A stretch of DNA of 64,000 nucleotides from JANSYA01 sp965243385 (GTDB lineage Bacteria > Spirochaetota > Leptospiria > Leptospirales > Leptonemataceae), in the NCBI GenBank assembly GCA_965243385.1, contig CBDEUV010000002.1, positions 558,001-622,000 of the forward strand, in the 5' to 3' direction. Every line of letters starts with the position of its first letter. Within the stretch, counting starts at the first letter, position 1. A program made the position numbers and the translations under genes. The notes under the pieces were generated by a model. The model was not told the DNA's origin. It did not search any database and was given only the letters and a program-made list of their open reading frames with translations. Of the stretch, positions 36,211 to 45,291 are shown piece after piece.

Positions 36211-37188
36211 ATGGGACGTGTTCTGCAATTTCTGATTCAGAGTCTGACGGCGCTGATGCTGAGCTTCTTCGGCCTGCAGCTGACCGCCTGCATCGCGGGC
36301 TACCAGCGCAACGGCGGGCCCTCCGTCGGTTCCGCAGCGGCGCTGGAGACGAGCCGCAGCATTCCCGGACGCGACGCGGGCGCCGCCGGAAGCGAGCGAC
36401 GCGATCGGGTACTGAATTTCGCGCACCGGGGCGCATCGGCCTACGTCGCCGAGCACACCCTCGAGGCCTACCAGGCCGCGCTGTCCCAGGGAGCGGATTA
36501 TCTCGAGGTGGACGTCCACGGCACACGCGACGGCGAACTGATTCTGATTCACGACGCGAGCCTGGAACGCACCGCCGGCGAAGACTCTCTCGTACGCGAA
36601 CTGCGCCTGGCCGAAATTCGCGCCATCGATCCCGCGGTGCTGACCGTCCAGCAGCTCTTCGACGCTTTTCCGAACACGCCGATCAACATTGAAATCAAGC
36701 AGCGCGAACCGTCGATCGCATCGCAACTGGCGGAGGCCGTGCGCGCGGCGGACCGGGAATCCCGGGTGATCGTCTCGAGCGGCAGCGGCGACGCGATCGA
36801 AGAATTTCGCGCGGCCAGCGCAGGACGGGTCGCCACCGGGGCGGCGCTGACCGAAGTCCTCGGCGTGTACGGTAATTATCTATTCGGTCTGCGGCTGGAC
36901 GAGCCCCTGCCCTTCGACGCGCTACAGGTGCCGTACAAATCGCTGGCCGGAATCGATTTAAGCACGCAGGAATTCATCGCCTACGCCCAGGACCACGGCC
37001 TGGAAATCCACTTCTGGACCGTCGATGAAGCCCCGGAGATGGAACGCTTGATTCGCGCGGGGGCGAACGGAATCATGACCAACCGTCCCGACGTGCTGGC
37101 CGGCGTAATCTCCAGCATGAGCGGACTTCAACAAGAAACTCGGGGCGAAACTCAAGGCGAATCTCAAAGCCTCAGCCAGAAACTATGA
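36211..37188 (+). CDS. Glycerophosphodiester phosphodiesterase lipoprotein
   Basis: A 325-aa GDPD enzyme that splits glycerophosphodiesters into glycerol-3-phosphate and an alcohol. The signal peptide ends at lipobox LTAC, so it is probably an envelope lipoprotein. Catalytic blocks are FAHRGASAYVAEHTLEAY (catalytic His, Arg and Glu), ADYLEVDVHGTRDGELILIHD (metal Glu and Asp, second His) and INIEIKQ. C-terminal LEIHFWTVDEAPEMERLIRA and GIMTNRPDVL are also classic. The start is the ATG at 36211 (a TTG lies four codons earlier). Its TGA overlaps the next ATG. Confidence 0.92.
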   Translation: MGRVLQFLIQSLTALMLSFFGLQLTACIAGYQRNGGPSVGSAAALETSRSIPGRDAGAAGSERRDRVLNFAHRGASAYVAEHTLEAYQAALSQGADYLEVDVHGTRDGELILIHDASLERTAGEDSLVRELRLAEIRAIDPAVLTVQQLFDAFPNTPINIEIKQREPSIASQLAEAVRAADRESRVIVSSGSGDAIEEFRAASAGRVATGAALTEVLGVYGNYLFGLRLDEPLPFDALQVPYKSLAGIDLSTQEFIAYAQDHGLEIHFWTVDEAPEMERLIRAGANGIMTNRPDVLAGVISSMSGLQQETRGETQGESQSLSQKL

Positions 37189-37943
37189 ATCATTGCTCGA
37201 CTATGCTTTCCGACTCCCTTCACTCCAATTCCGGCGCAGCGACAATCGCCCGCCGGGCGCGGCAGCGCTTCATATTCGCGACGCTTCTGATCGGCGCGGC
37301 GCTGCTGGCGGCCTGCGGTGATTCCAGCGATTCGGCTCAGGCTCCGGTTGGCGCTGCCGGGGAAACCCAAAAGCAAAATCGTCCCGCGATTGTCTTTCTC
37401 GGCGACAGCCTTACCGCCGGCCGCGGGCTGGCCGCTTCGCAAAGCGCTCCGGCGCTCATCGAAACGAAGCTGGCTGCAGCGCAGCTCGACTACGCGGTCG
37501 TAAACGCGGGCCGCTCGGGCGATACGACCGCCGGCGGCCTGGCGCGCTTGCCCTGGTATCTGGATGCGGAAGTGCAGCCCCGGGTGCTCGTGATCGGGCT
37601 CGGTTCCAACGACGCAATGCGCGGTCTGCCGATCGCAGAGATTGAATCCAATCTGCGCAAGATCGTAAGTGCGGCCCGGGACTATTATCCGGAGATGCAG
37701 ATCTTTTTGTATCAGATGCACACGTTTCCGAATATGGGTCCGCAGTACGCCGGCGATTACGAGAAGCTCTTCGCGAAAGTGGCGCAGTCGGAGAATATCG
37801 TGCTGCTGCCCTTTCCGCTCCTGGGCGTGGCCGGCGAAGCCCGCCTGAATCAGGACGACGGGATCCATCCGACAGCCGAAGGCACGGTGATCATGGCCGA
37901 CAACATCTGGAAAGCCCTGAAACCGCACCTGAAAGCTCCGTAA
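37185..37943 (+). CDS. TesA-like arylesterase / lysophospholipase lipoprotein
   Basis: A 252-aa SGNH hydrolase of the TesA type (thioesterase, arylesterase, lysophospholipase). A signal peptide ends in lipobox LAACGDS. Block I is IVFLGDSLTAGRGL with the nucleophile Ser, block II is in NAGRSGDTTAGGL, the Asn is in GLGSNDAMRG, and block V is QDDGIHPTAEG with Asp and His. The ATG overlaps the stop of the GDPD gene (ATGA), suggesting the two enzymes break down phospholipids in sequence in the envelope. Confidence 0.92.
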   Translation: MNHCSTMLSDSLHSNSGAATIARRARQRFIFATLLIGAALLAACGDSSDSAQAPVGAAGETQKQNRPAIVFLGDSLTAGRGLAASQSAPALIETKLAAAQLDYAVVNAGRSGDTTAGGLARLPWYLDAEVQPRVLVIGLGSNDAMRGLPIAEIESNLRKIVSAARDYYPEMQIFLYQMHTFPNMGPQYAGDYEKLFAKVAQSENIVLLPFPLLGVAGEARLNQDDGIHPTAEGTVIMADNIWKALKPHLKAP

Positions 37944-38005
37944 TTCGGCGAAAAAAAGACCGCTCCCGGGTTGGGGTCGGCCGCGATTCGGACGAAGTAT
38001 TTCCT

Positions 38006-38782
38006 ATGAACGTCCTGAAGATCGAACCGCAAGCCGCCGCCAACGCAAGGTACAAACTCCAGGGCGTCCTGCTGGCCGGACTGCTGGCCTTCGCCGCCGG
38101 GTGCGTGGCCCCGGAAAAATCCCCGGAAAAATCGGTCCAGGCGCCGGAAGAGCCCCGGCCGGTGACTCTGGTCGTGCCGGGGCATAGCCAGACGGATCCC
38201 GCCCCGGATTCGGAAGTCGATTCGCCGCGGGTGATCTTCGAGCAGGAACTGCGCCGCGAGAAGCTGCGCGAAGACCTGGCCGGCTATTTGACCGCCGCCG
38301 ATAGCCGCCTCAAATCGGAACTCCCCGCCGGCTGGGACACGAAATTCCAGTTCTTTCGCGGACGCCTGCCCTTCCAGTGGAGCGGCGATGCGGGCATCGG
38401 CATTCGGGTGGACCTGGTGAACCGCGACGGAGCGCCCCGGCTTACCCGCTATTTATATTATCAGCTGAACGCCGGCTTTTCGCAGCCCATGTCGTCGCGC
38501 ATTCGCCCCGACCGCATCTACGGCATTACCCGGGACTTCGTCGTAATCATGCCTTCTTCGTCGACGCCCGAAGCCTCGTACGAAAACCGCAAGCTACGCC
38601 CGCTCTTCGATCGCGCCTTCGAGGTTTCCGACGCCAACACCATTCGCTACGCCGTGCGCATGCCCGCCCTGCCCGCCGACCCCCGCGGTCTGAGCCGCAG
38701 CTATCCGGATCGCAAAGCGGCCATCGCCGGGGATCCCGAAAATCAGAGCACCTACGCTCTGTGGGTGCGTACCCTGCGCTGA
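38006..38782 (+). CDS. Lipoprotein of unknown function
   Basis: A 258-aa predicted lipoprotein: hydrophobic GVLLAGLLAFAAGC with the lipobox cysteine, then a Pro/Glu-rich linker, then a mixed domain from about residue 80. The helical region REKLREDLAGYLTAADSRLK precedes strands such as GIGIRVDLVNRD and TRYLYYQLNAG. No catalytic motif or named family is recognised. It follows the TesA-like gene by about 60 bp and may share its transcript. Confidence 0.72.
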   Translation: MNVLKIEPQAAANARYKLQGVLLAGLLAFAAGCVAPEKSPEKSVQAPEEPRPVTLVVPGHSQTDPAPDSEVDSPRVIFEQELRREKLREDLAGYLTAADSRLKSELPAGWDTKFQFFRGRLPFQWSGDAGIGIRVDLVNRDGAPRLTRYLYYQLNAGFSQPMSSRIRPDRIYGITRDFVVIMPSSSTPEASYENRKLRPLFDRAFEVSDANTIRYAVRMPALPADPRGLSRSYPDRKAAIAGDPENQSTYALWVRTLR

Positions 38783-38863
38783 GGGCGCCTGCAACTGCGC
38801 ATTTGATGCGAGGCGGATCCCGCCGTACACAAAAAGAAATTTCGTTGACCGGTTGATTTTTAA

Positions 38864-38879
38864 TTAATCATTTGGTTAA
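38864..38879. promoter_or_regulatory. Operator-like palindrome before the DUF2461 gene
   Basis: TTAATCA-TT-TGGTTAA is a near-perfect inverted repeat (one mismatch per arm) lying 2 bp before the ATG at 38882, in a short AT-rich stretch. It resembles TTAACCA/TGGTTAA operators that I associate, from memory, with ArsR regulators linked to SRPBCC proteins; such a regulator is encoded two genes further on. Confidence 0.5.
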
Positions 38880-38881
38880 AT

Positions 38882-39541
38882 ATGGATCGCGCGACTCTCG
38901 ACTTTTTCAAGCAGCTCAAACGCAACAATAACAAAGAGTGGTTCCACGCCCATCGCCCGCAGTACGAAGCGGCACTCGCTGATTTTACGGCGCACGTTGC
39001 GACTTTGATTCAGGGAACACGCAAAATCGCGCCGGACCTCGGCCCCCTGAACCCGAAGGACGCGATCTTTCGCATCTTTCGCGACGTGCGTTTCGCGAAG
39101 GACAAGACGCCCTACAAACCCCACTTCGGCGCCTTTATCGCGCCGGGCGGACGCAAGGGCAATCGCGCCGGCTATTATGTACACATCGAGCCCGGGGGCG
39201 AATCCATGATCGCGGGCGGCATCTATATGCCCCCGGGACCACAGCTGCTAAAAATCAGAACGGCCATCGCGGAGGATTCCGCGCCGCTGCGCAAAATATT
39301 AAAAGGCGCGAAATTCAAGAAAACATTCGGGGAATTCACGGGCGATCGCCTGAAAACGATTCCACGCGGCTTTGCGAAAGACCACCCCGACCAGGATTTG
39401 TTGAAACTGAAAAGCTTTATCGTATGGCGCAAGCTCCCGGACGCGGACGTGCTCAAAACGGATCTCGCGAAAATCACGATTGCGGATTTCAAGTCACTGA
39501 CGCCGCTCAACGCCTATCTGAACGCGGCGCTCGAAAGCTGA
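38882..39541 (+). CDS. DUF2461 family protein
   Basis: A 219-aa soluble protein matching the DUF2461 (TIGR02453) family from start to end: LDFFKQLKRNNNKEWFHAHR, FRIFRDVRFAKDKTPYKPHF, GYYVHIEPGGESMIAGG and the IYMPPGPQLLKIRTAI block. The length is normal for the family. The function is not established. It is preceded by an operator-like palindrome and followed by an ArsR regulator and an SRPBCC protein, so it may belong to the regulon of that repressor. Confidence 0.9.
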   Translation: MDRATLDFFKQLKRNNNKEWFHAHRPQYEAALADFTAHVATLIQGTRKIAPDLGPLNPKDAIFRIFRDVRFAKDKTPYKPHFGAFIAPGGRKGNRAGYYVHIEPGGESMIAGGIYMPPGPQLLKIRTAIAEDSAPLRKILKGAKFKKTFGEFTGDRLKTIPRGFAKDHPDQDLLKLKSFIVWRKLPDADVLKTDLAKITIADFKSLTPLNAYLNAALES

Positions 39542-39602
39542 TCGCGAAACCCATTTCGATTTACCTTGACATCTGCGGCGAAAGGACTCATTCTGCGAGG
39601 CT

Positions 39603-39980
39603 ATGGCGCGGGTAAAATCAGAAAAGCTGGACGCGACCTTCGCCGCCCTTTCGGATCCGACGCGCCGCGCGATCCTCAGTCGACTGGGTCACGGCACAGC
39701 CACCGTCGGCGAGCTGGCCGAGCCCTTCGATATGTCGCTGCCGGCGATTTCGAAACACCTGAAAGTTCTGGAAAGCGCCGGTTTGATTCGCAGGGAAAAA
39801 TCCGGTCGCAATTTTCACTGCAGCCTGCGCGGCGAAACCATGCAGGAGGCCGCGGAATGGATCGCAGGTTACCGCGAATTCTGGGATCGCAATTTGCGCT
39901 CACTCGACCGCTTTCTGAAATCGCCGCCCACCGCTGCGAAACCGCGGTCCGGCGCGAAACGCGGCGTTCGCTCCCGCTGA
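39603..39980 (+). CDS. ArsR-family repressor, SRPBCC-linked
   Basis: A 125-aa winged-helix regulator: FAALSDPTRRAILSRL, then TVGELAEPFDMSLPAISKHL (recognition helix), then KVLESAGLIRREKSGR (wing). No metal-binding cysteine or His cluster of classical arsenic or zinc sensors is present; this is the branch typically paired with SRPBCC/AHSA1 proteins. It ends in a short basic tail (AAKPRSGAKRGVRSR). A TTGACA hexamer at 39566-39571 could serve as a -35 element. The SRPBCC gene follows after 81 bp. Confidence 0.9.
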   Translation: MARVKSEKLDATFAALSDPTRRAILSRLGHGTATVGELAEPFDMSLPAISKHLKVLESAGLIRREKSGRNFHCSLRGETMQEAAEWIAGYREFWDRNLRSLDRFLKSPPTAAKPRSGAKRGVRSR

Positions 39981-40061
39981 TCCGGAGCCGAAGAGTTTTT
40001 ATACCCGGCGCGGCCGGTTGCCGCCAGCCTGTATTCTCAACTCAATCTCATTATTGCAGCA

Positions 40062-40505
40062 ATGACCCGCGTCGAAATCAAAGAAAGCTATTCGGTTCCG
40101 CGCGAGCGGGTCTTCGACGCCTTCGCAAGCGCCACGGCGATCGAACAGTGGCTCGGGCCTTCCGACGAATTTCGCACGACCGTTCACGAATTCGACTTTC
40201 GTCCGGGCGGCGGCTACCGCATCGAATTTGAATCGCCGGAAGGCGAGCGGAGCGTTCTGAGCGGAGTCTATCAGACCATCGAACGACCGGAACGAATCGT
40301 GCTGAGCTGGCGCTGGATTCAGAATACCGAGTTTCCCGACACAGAAACCCGGGTAACGATTCGGTTGCAGGACGCCCCCGATGGTAAGGCGACCACGCTA
40401 CATCTTACTCACGAGAAATTAACGCAAGGCGTCATGCGCGAGCGCCACGTCTGGGGCTGGCAGGGCGCCTTCGCCCGCCTGGGGCGATTGCTCGACCAGA
40501 GCTGA
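40062..40505 (+). CDS. SRPBCC / AHSA1-like protein
   Basis: A 147-aa protein of the START/Bet v1-like SRPBCC superfamily, AHSA1 branch: IKESYSVPRERVFDAFASAT, IEQWLGP, the FDFRPGGGYRIEF strand pair, RIVLSWRW, and the long C-terminal helix HVWGWQGAFARLGRLL. Such proteins bind a hydrophobic ligand in a cavity and are commonly encoded behind an ArsR regulator, as here. The ligand is unknown. Confidence 0.88.
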   Translation: MTRVEIKESYSVPRERVFDAFASATAIEQWLGPSDEFRTTVHEFDFRPGGGYRIEFESPEGERSVLSGVYQTIERPERIVLSWRWIQNTEFPDTETRVTIRLQDAPDGKATTLHLTHEKLTQGVMRERHVWGWQGAFARLGRLLDQS

Positions 40506-40630
40506 AACCGCCCCAGGCTGCCGGACGGCTACGGTCCTCCAATCGGCGCGGCGGCCCGCGTGCGCACCGGCAGTTGACCGGTAGCACCGCTTTCCGCTTG
40601 ACCGGCCAGCGGATACCACCCGAATAAGGG

Positions 40631-41776
40631 ATGCTCAAATTCCCGGTGCTCGCTCGAATCCGTTCCGCGCCGAATGCGGCCGCCGCCTGCTTCCTGTCTA
40701 TCTCCTGTTTGCTGCTCGTCGCGGGCTGTAAATCCCTCACCGTCGAAGACGAAGCGGTACACCTGAAGGCGCAGAACTGTTCGGGAGAAGCCTTTCGACT
40801 GACCGGGCTGTGCGACGACGAGATCGAACTATTAAAGAGCGCGCTTGGCGATTCGGCGGTGCGCTCTTCGGAAGGCTCCGATCGCGAGCATCTCCGCAGG
40901 CTGGGCGTGGAACGCGGACTGGACTATGCGACCGCGGTTTTCTTTCAACACGTGAGCGCCACCCCGGCGACCCGCCGCTATCTGAAGCGGGTCGATGGAA
41001 TTCTTGCGCGGCTGTCACGGCAAAAAGAGCAACGCCCCCTGGGCCGGGAAGACATCACCCTGGCGATGATTCCCGCCATGTACTACGATTCGAACGCCTC
41101 GGTCGGCGGCGACGGACGGGATATTCGAAATATGGCCGGCCGGCTGGGAATTCCCAACGAGCTGGTGATCGTAAACCCCGACGGACATGTAAACGAAAAC
41201 GGCGCCTTCCTCTGCGAGTGGTTGCAGCAACGCCCGAAACGTAAGTTCTTATTCGCGAGCATCAGCAAGGCGGCGCTCGACATCAAACGCGCGATCCAGC
41301 TCTGCGGCCAGGCGCCCGACGGCGGCGTTTTTCGAAACGTGGTCGGCTGGCTGAACGTCGGCGGCACGAATCGTGGAAGTTATCTGGTCAACGAAATGGA
41401 TTCGTACTGGGCCTACCGCTGGCGCGCGAAGTATTTTTTCTGGCGCGAAGGTTATACCTACGATTCGTTTTTGAGCGTGCAGGTCGACGAAAGCGCGCCG
41501 TATTTCGCTCATGTAAAATTTCCGCCGCGCATGAAAGTCGTAAATGTAATCGCCACCCCGATTCGCCAGCATCTGACCGCGCGATCCGCCGAAGCCTATC
41601 AGATTCTTTCAAAGCACGGTCCGAACGACGGCCTGACCTTACTCGCGGACAGCTTCATGCCCGGCGCGATCAATGTTTCCCTGTGGGGCAACGATCACTA
41701 CTTCGCTTTCCCGGCGAAACGCGAAATTCTGCTGCGAACCGCGCTCACCGAGTTCATCGAAAACGCGCCGCGCTGA
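40631..41776 (+). CDS. Lipoprotein, possibly a degenerate alpha/beta-hydrolase
   Basis: A 381-aa predicted lipoprotein with lipobox LVAGCKS. The middle and C-terminal parts look like an alternating alpha/beta fold: ITLAMIPAMYYDSNAS, LVIVNPDGHVNENGAF, KRKFLFASISKAALDIKRAI and LLADSFMPGAINVSLWGNDHYF. These have the spacing of a hydrolase core, with the last two segments possibly giving the acid and His, but no GxSxG is seen. I do not recognise a named family. It stands alone and is convergent with the ABC permease. Confidence 0.65.
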   Translation: MLKFPVLARIRSAPNAAAACFLSISCLLLVAGCKSLTVEDEAVHLKAQNCSGEAFRLTGLCDDEIELLKSALGDSAVRSSEGSDREHLRRLGVERGLDYATAVFFQHVSATPATRRYLKRVDGILARLSRQKEQRPLGREDITLAMIPAMYYDSNASVGGDGRDIRNMAGRLGIPNELVIVNPDGHVNENGAFLCEWLQQRPKRKFLFASISKAALDIKRAIQLCGQAPDGGVFRNVVGWLNVGGTNRGSYLVNEMDSYWAYRWRAKYFFWREGYTYDSFLSVQVDESAPYFAHVKFPPRMKVVNVIATPIRQHLTARSAEAYQILSKHGPNDGLTLLADSFMPGAINVSLWGNDHYFAFPAKREILLRTALTEFIENAPR

Positions 41777-41857
41777 TCACCCGGCCGCGATCGCCGGCGC
41801 CCCCCGCGAAAGCTCCGAACCGGTGGGCCGGCGGGAGGCGCGACGACGGCCCGGATC

Positions 41858-44476
41858 TCAACCCGGATCGCGCAACACCGCGAGCGGTTTGGTTCGGGCC
41901 ACGTCCCGGCTGATAAACAACCCGATGCCCACATTCAATACGACGATGCCCGCGATGACCAGTCCGAGCGTCCCGTAGGGGACTACAGCGGCGGCTTCGA
42001 AGAACTGAAAGAGGATCGGCCGGTTGATCGACTCGGCGAGCAGATAGCCGCACAGGCAACCCAGCGCCGCGAGTATACCGTACTCGGCGATCAGGATCCT
42101 GCGCAGATCATTACGATTCGCGCCCAGAACTTTCAACAGCATCGACTCTTTCAGGCGCGCGAAACGCCCCGCGGCGATCGCGCCGCCGAGAATGATGACC
42201 CCGTTCAGCATCGTAATCGCCGCGAGAAAACTGATCACCGCCGAGACCTGGCCGAGAATCAAACGCACATTCGATGCGGCTTCGGTGACGTCGATTACGC
42301 TGGCGTTGGGATAAGCCCGCACCAGCCGCGACTGGAAGCGCATGCGTTCCGCGGGATCGTCGATGCGAAAGCTGGTGGCGTACATCGGCGGGACGGCTTC
42401 GATGCGGCCGGGGCTCAAGAGCAACATGGCGTTCGGTCGCAACGCCTGCCATTCGATCTGACGAAAGCTGGTCACCGTGCCCTGAATTGGACGGCCCTCG
42501 ACGGTCAATGTGATGCGATCGCCGAGCTCCACGTCCATACGCGTGGCCCAGTCTTCGTCCACCGACATTTCCTGGCTCGGGGGTCGCCCCTCCCAGAATT
42601 TGCCGGCGGTGACGGTTTCGTAGTCCGCGGCCCGATCCCGGTAAGAGATAAAATACTCGCGGGTGCGCACCCGGTCGCTCCAGGTCCGTTCGACGGCGTT
42701 GCGGGTTACGCTCTTGCGGTCGACCGCTTCGCCGTTGATCTTTTGAATGCGGGCGCTGACCATCGGCACCGAAGTGATTTCTTCCGCGCCGGCCCGGCGA
42801 ATGCGCTCGAGCACCCCGTCGATTTCATCGGCCTGAACGTTGATCACGAACAGATTCGGCAAATCGTCGCGGTCTTCGACGGCGATTTCGCTTTGAATCG
42901 ACTCTTCAAGGATAAACACGCTCGCGATTAACAGCACGCCGATCCCCACCGCGGTGATTACCGACGCGGTCTGATTGCCCGGGCGATAGAGATTCGCGAC
43001 GCCCTGCTTTAAGTGATAGTTGCCGATGCCCGGAATGATTCGCCGGGTCACGAAGATGACCAGACGCGCGGCGAGCGCCAAAAGCACCAGCGCCGCGGCG
43101 ATCGATCCTGTGAAGGCGAAGGCGACCGTCAGCGAATTCGTTTGCGTCACGGTTAAGAACAGTACGAACAAGAAGATCGCGAGCATTCCGGCGGCGAGCA
43201 CCAGTAGATCGCGAAAGCGAAATTCGGAAGACTCCGCTTCGTCCATCCGGCGCAACACCCGCAGCGGTGAAACCCGCCGAATCCGATACACCGGATACAG
43301 GGTGAATAAGAGCGTGGCGATCATGCCGGCCGAAATCCCCTGCAAACACGCGAGCCAGGAAAAACGAATGTCGAGTTCCACCGGCAAGAGGTCCGCGCCG
43401 ACTCCCGAAGACGCAGCGGCCTCGGCCGCAAGAATCGGCAAAAAGGAGCCCGGTAAAACGCCCAACAGACTGCCGGCCAGGCCGAGCATGGCGGCCAGCG
43501 CGAAATAGATCGCGAAGACCTGGCCCGGCCGCGCGCCCATGCTGCGCAAAATCGCGGCGTGGTCGAGCTTGGCTTTGATAAATACGAACATGGCCGAGCC
43601 GATGCCCAGACCGCCGAGCAGCAGCGTGATCAGCCCCACCATCGTGAGAAAGTGCGACAGACGAAACAAAAATCGCTGCAGCTGCGCGGCGGATTCGTGA
43701 TAGGTTTGAATCGTAACGCCGTCGTCGATGGCGGCGGCGAAGTGTTCCTCTTTGAAAGCCTGCGGGTCGATATTTTCCGGCAGGGAAAACAACGCCTGAT
43801 AGCGTACCCGGCTGCCGTACTGAATCAAACCGGTGCCCGCCAGAAATTTCTGGTGAATATAGACGGCCGGCGCGAAGCTGAAGCCGGAAGTCGGCCGTCC
43901 CGGTTTTTTTAAAAAAGTCCCATGAATCGTAAACGATTGTCCTCCGAGGCTCACCCGGTCGCCGTTTTTCAGATTCAGAGTTTCCAGCAGCGAACCGTCC
44001 GCGATCAACACCGGCTCCGCGCTCGCCATCAGAGCCGCCCATCGATCCGGCGGGTCGGTTTCGATCGCGCCGTAAAAAGGAAAGCCGCCCGAGACCGCCC
44101 GCACCTGCACCATATGCGTCTGGAGCAGTTCATCGTCTTCTGCCGTTTCCGGCTGATTCGCGGTGGCGCCCGAGTCTTTGATCATCATCGAATTGAGTTC
44201 GGTGACCGCGGCCATGCGGGCGCCCGCCGCCGTCAGCTTCGCGCTGAGTTCGGAGGCGACTCCTTTCGCCACCGACGCGTTTGAACGAAACATCAGATCG
44301 GCGCCCATTAAGGTTTTGGACTGCGCGGCAATGCTGTCTTCCAGGCTGATGATCGCCGTACGAACGGCGGTCAACGAACCGACGCCCACCGCGATCGAGA
44401 AGACGCAAAAGAGCAGCTTACCGTGTGAACGACGGGTCTCCGCGTACGCGAGTTTGATCAGGGCCCGCAAACTCAT
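41858..44476 (-). CDS. FtsX/YbbP-type ABC transporter permease
   Basis: An 872-aa permease with about ten membrane helices and two large periplasmic domains (about 45-270 and 515-720). The first helix is in LLFCVFSIAVGVGSLTAVRT, FtsX-domain helices lie at about 280-430, further helices at about 440-510, and the last FtsX block near 735-860 (AITMLNGVIILGGAIAAGRF, RDVARTKPLAVLRDPG). This is the YbbP/LolCE-like architecture for extracting or exporting lipids or lipoproteins. Its ATG shares one base with the stop of the ATPase gene (TGATG), so the two form one operon. Confidence 0.88.
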   Translation of the reverse strand: MSLRALIKLAYAETRRSHGKLLFCVFSIAVGVGSLTAVRTAIISLEDSIAAQSKTLMGADLMFRSNASVAKGVASELSAKLTAAGARMAAVTELNSMMIKDSGATANQPETAEDDELLQTHMVQVRAVSGGFPFYGAIETDPPDRWAALMASAEPVLIADGSLLETLNLKNGDRVSLGGQSFTIHGTFLKKPGRPTSGFSFAPAVYIHQKFLAGTGLIQYGSRVRYQALFSLPENIDPQAFKEEHFAAAIDDGVTIQTYHESAAQLQRFLFRLSHFLTMVGLITLLLGGLGIGSAMFVFIKAKLDHAAILRSMGARPGQVFAIYFALAAMLGLAGSLLGVLPGSFLPILAAEAAASSGVGADLLPVELDIRFSWLACLQGISAGMIATLLFTLYPVYRIRRVSPLRVLRRMDEAESSEFRFRDLLVLAAGMLAIFLFVLFLTVTQTNSLTVAFAFTGSIAAALVLLALAARLVIFVTRRIIPGIGNYHLKQGVANLYRPGNQTASVITAVGIGVLLIASVFILEESIQSEIAVEDRDDLPNLFVINVQADEIDGVLERIRRAGAEEITSVPMVSARIQKINGEAVDRKSVTRNAVERTWSDRVRTREYFISYRDRAADYETVTAGKFWEGRPPSQEMSVDEDWATRMDVELGDRITLTVEGRPIQGTVTSFRQIEWQALRPNAMLLLSPGRIEAVPPMYATSFRIDDPAERMRFQSRLVRAYPNASVIDVTEAASNVRLILGQVSAVISFLAAITMLNGVIILGGAIAAGRFARLKESMLLKVLGANRNDLRRILIAEYGILAALGCLCGYLLAESINRPILFQFFEAAAVVPYGTLGLVIAGIVVLNVGIGLFISRDVARTKPLAVLRDPG

Positions 44477-45285
44477 CAGGCTTTGCCTCCGCGTCCGCTG
44501 CGCGCGGCGGCTTTTTTAGCGCTCGCCTTGCGCGCGGATTTTTTAGCGGTTTTCTTAACGGTTTTTTTTGCGACGCCCGCGCCCTTGCGAATCTTCGCGC
44601 CTGGTTTCGCCCCGTTCTTTTTGTGCACTACGATTTCGTGAATGCGGCCGTCTTTCAGGCGGATCTCCCGGTCGGCCAGCGCGGCGAGCTGGGGATTATG
44701 CGTCACGAGCACGAGAGTACACTCGCGATTCAACTGCAGCAGCATCTCCATGACCGTATCGCCGTTCGCCGAATCCAGGTTGCCCGTGGGTTCGTCCGCA
44801 AACAGAATCTTCGGCCGGGTTACCGCTGCGCGGGCCAGCGCGACTCGCTGCATCTCGCCGCCGGAGAGTTGACCGGGATAGTGTCCCGCGCGGTCGGAGA
44901 GCCCCACCCGATCCAGCAGCTCGCCTGCCCGGGCGAGCGCGTCTCGATCGCCCAGAATTTCGGCGGGCACCTGCACGTTCTCAAGAGCGGTCAGGGTCGG
45001 GATTAACTGGAAGCTCTGAAAGACGAAACCCATCTTGCGGCCCCGGAGTTCCGACAGAGAATCCTCGTCCAGCCCGGTGATTTCAACTCCGTCGACGGTG
45101 ATGCTGCCCCGGCTCGGCTGATCCAGCCCGGCCAGGAGTCCGAGCAGGGTCGATTTGCCGCTGCCGGAATGGCCGGTGATGGCCACGAACTCTAATTCTT
45201 CTATATTCAGATGGATGTCGGTGAGGACGGTCAGGCTGGCGTCACCTTTTGAAAAATCCCGTCCCAGATTTTGCACTTCGATCAT
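44476..45285 (-). CDS. LolD/YbbA-type ABC ATPase with Lys-rich tail
   Basis: A 269-aa ABC ATPase of the MacB/LolD/YbbA group: Walker A GHSGSGKSTLLGLLAG, Q-loop FVFQSFQLIPTLTALEN, signature LSGGEMQRVALARA, Walker B ILFADEPTGNLD and switch His in LVTHNP. The normal domain ends near residue 218. About 50 residues follow as a Lys/Ala-rich tail (for example AKKTVKKTAKKSARKAS), unlike family members I know and similar to the tails at 22702-22875 and 59581-59800. It energises the FtsX-type permease encoded directly downstream. Confidence 0.9.
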   Translation of the reverse strand: MIEVQNLGRDFSKGDASLTVLTDIHLNIEELEFVAITGHSGSGKSTLLGLLAGLDQPSRGSITVDGVEITGLDEDSLSELRGRKMGFVFQSFQLIPTLTALENVQVPAEILGDRDALARAGELLDRVGLSDRAGHYPGQLSGGEMQRVALARAAVTRPKILFADEPTGNLDSANGDTVMEMLLQLNRECTLVLVTHNPQLAALADREIRLKDGRIHEIVVHKKNGAKPGAKIRKGAGVAKKTVKKTAKKSARKASAKKAAARSGRGGKA

Positions 45286-45291
45286 ATGCTT

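Noticed and set aside
36124..36726. N-terminal extension of the exported protein to 36726 on the minus strand
   Set aside because: It lies opposite the GDPD lipoprotein gene, and the signal peptide fits a start at 36123.
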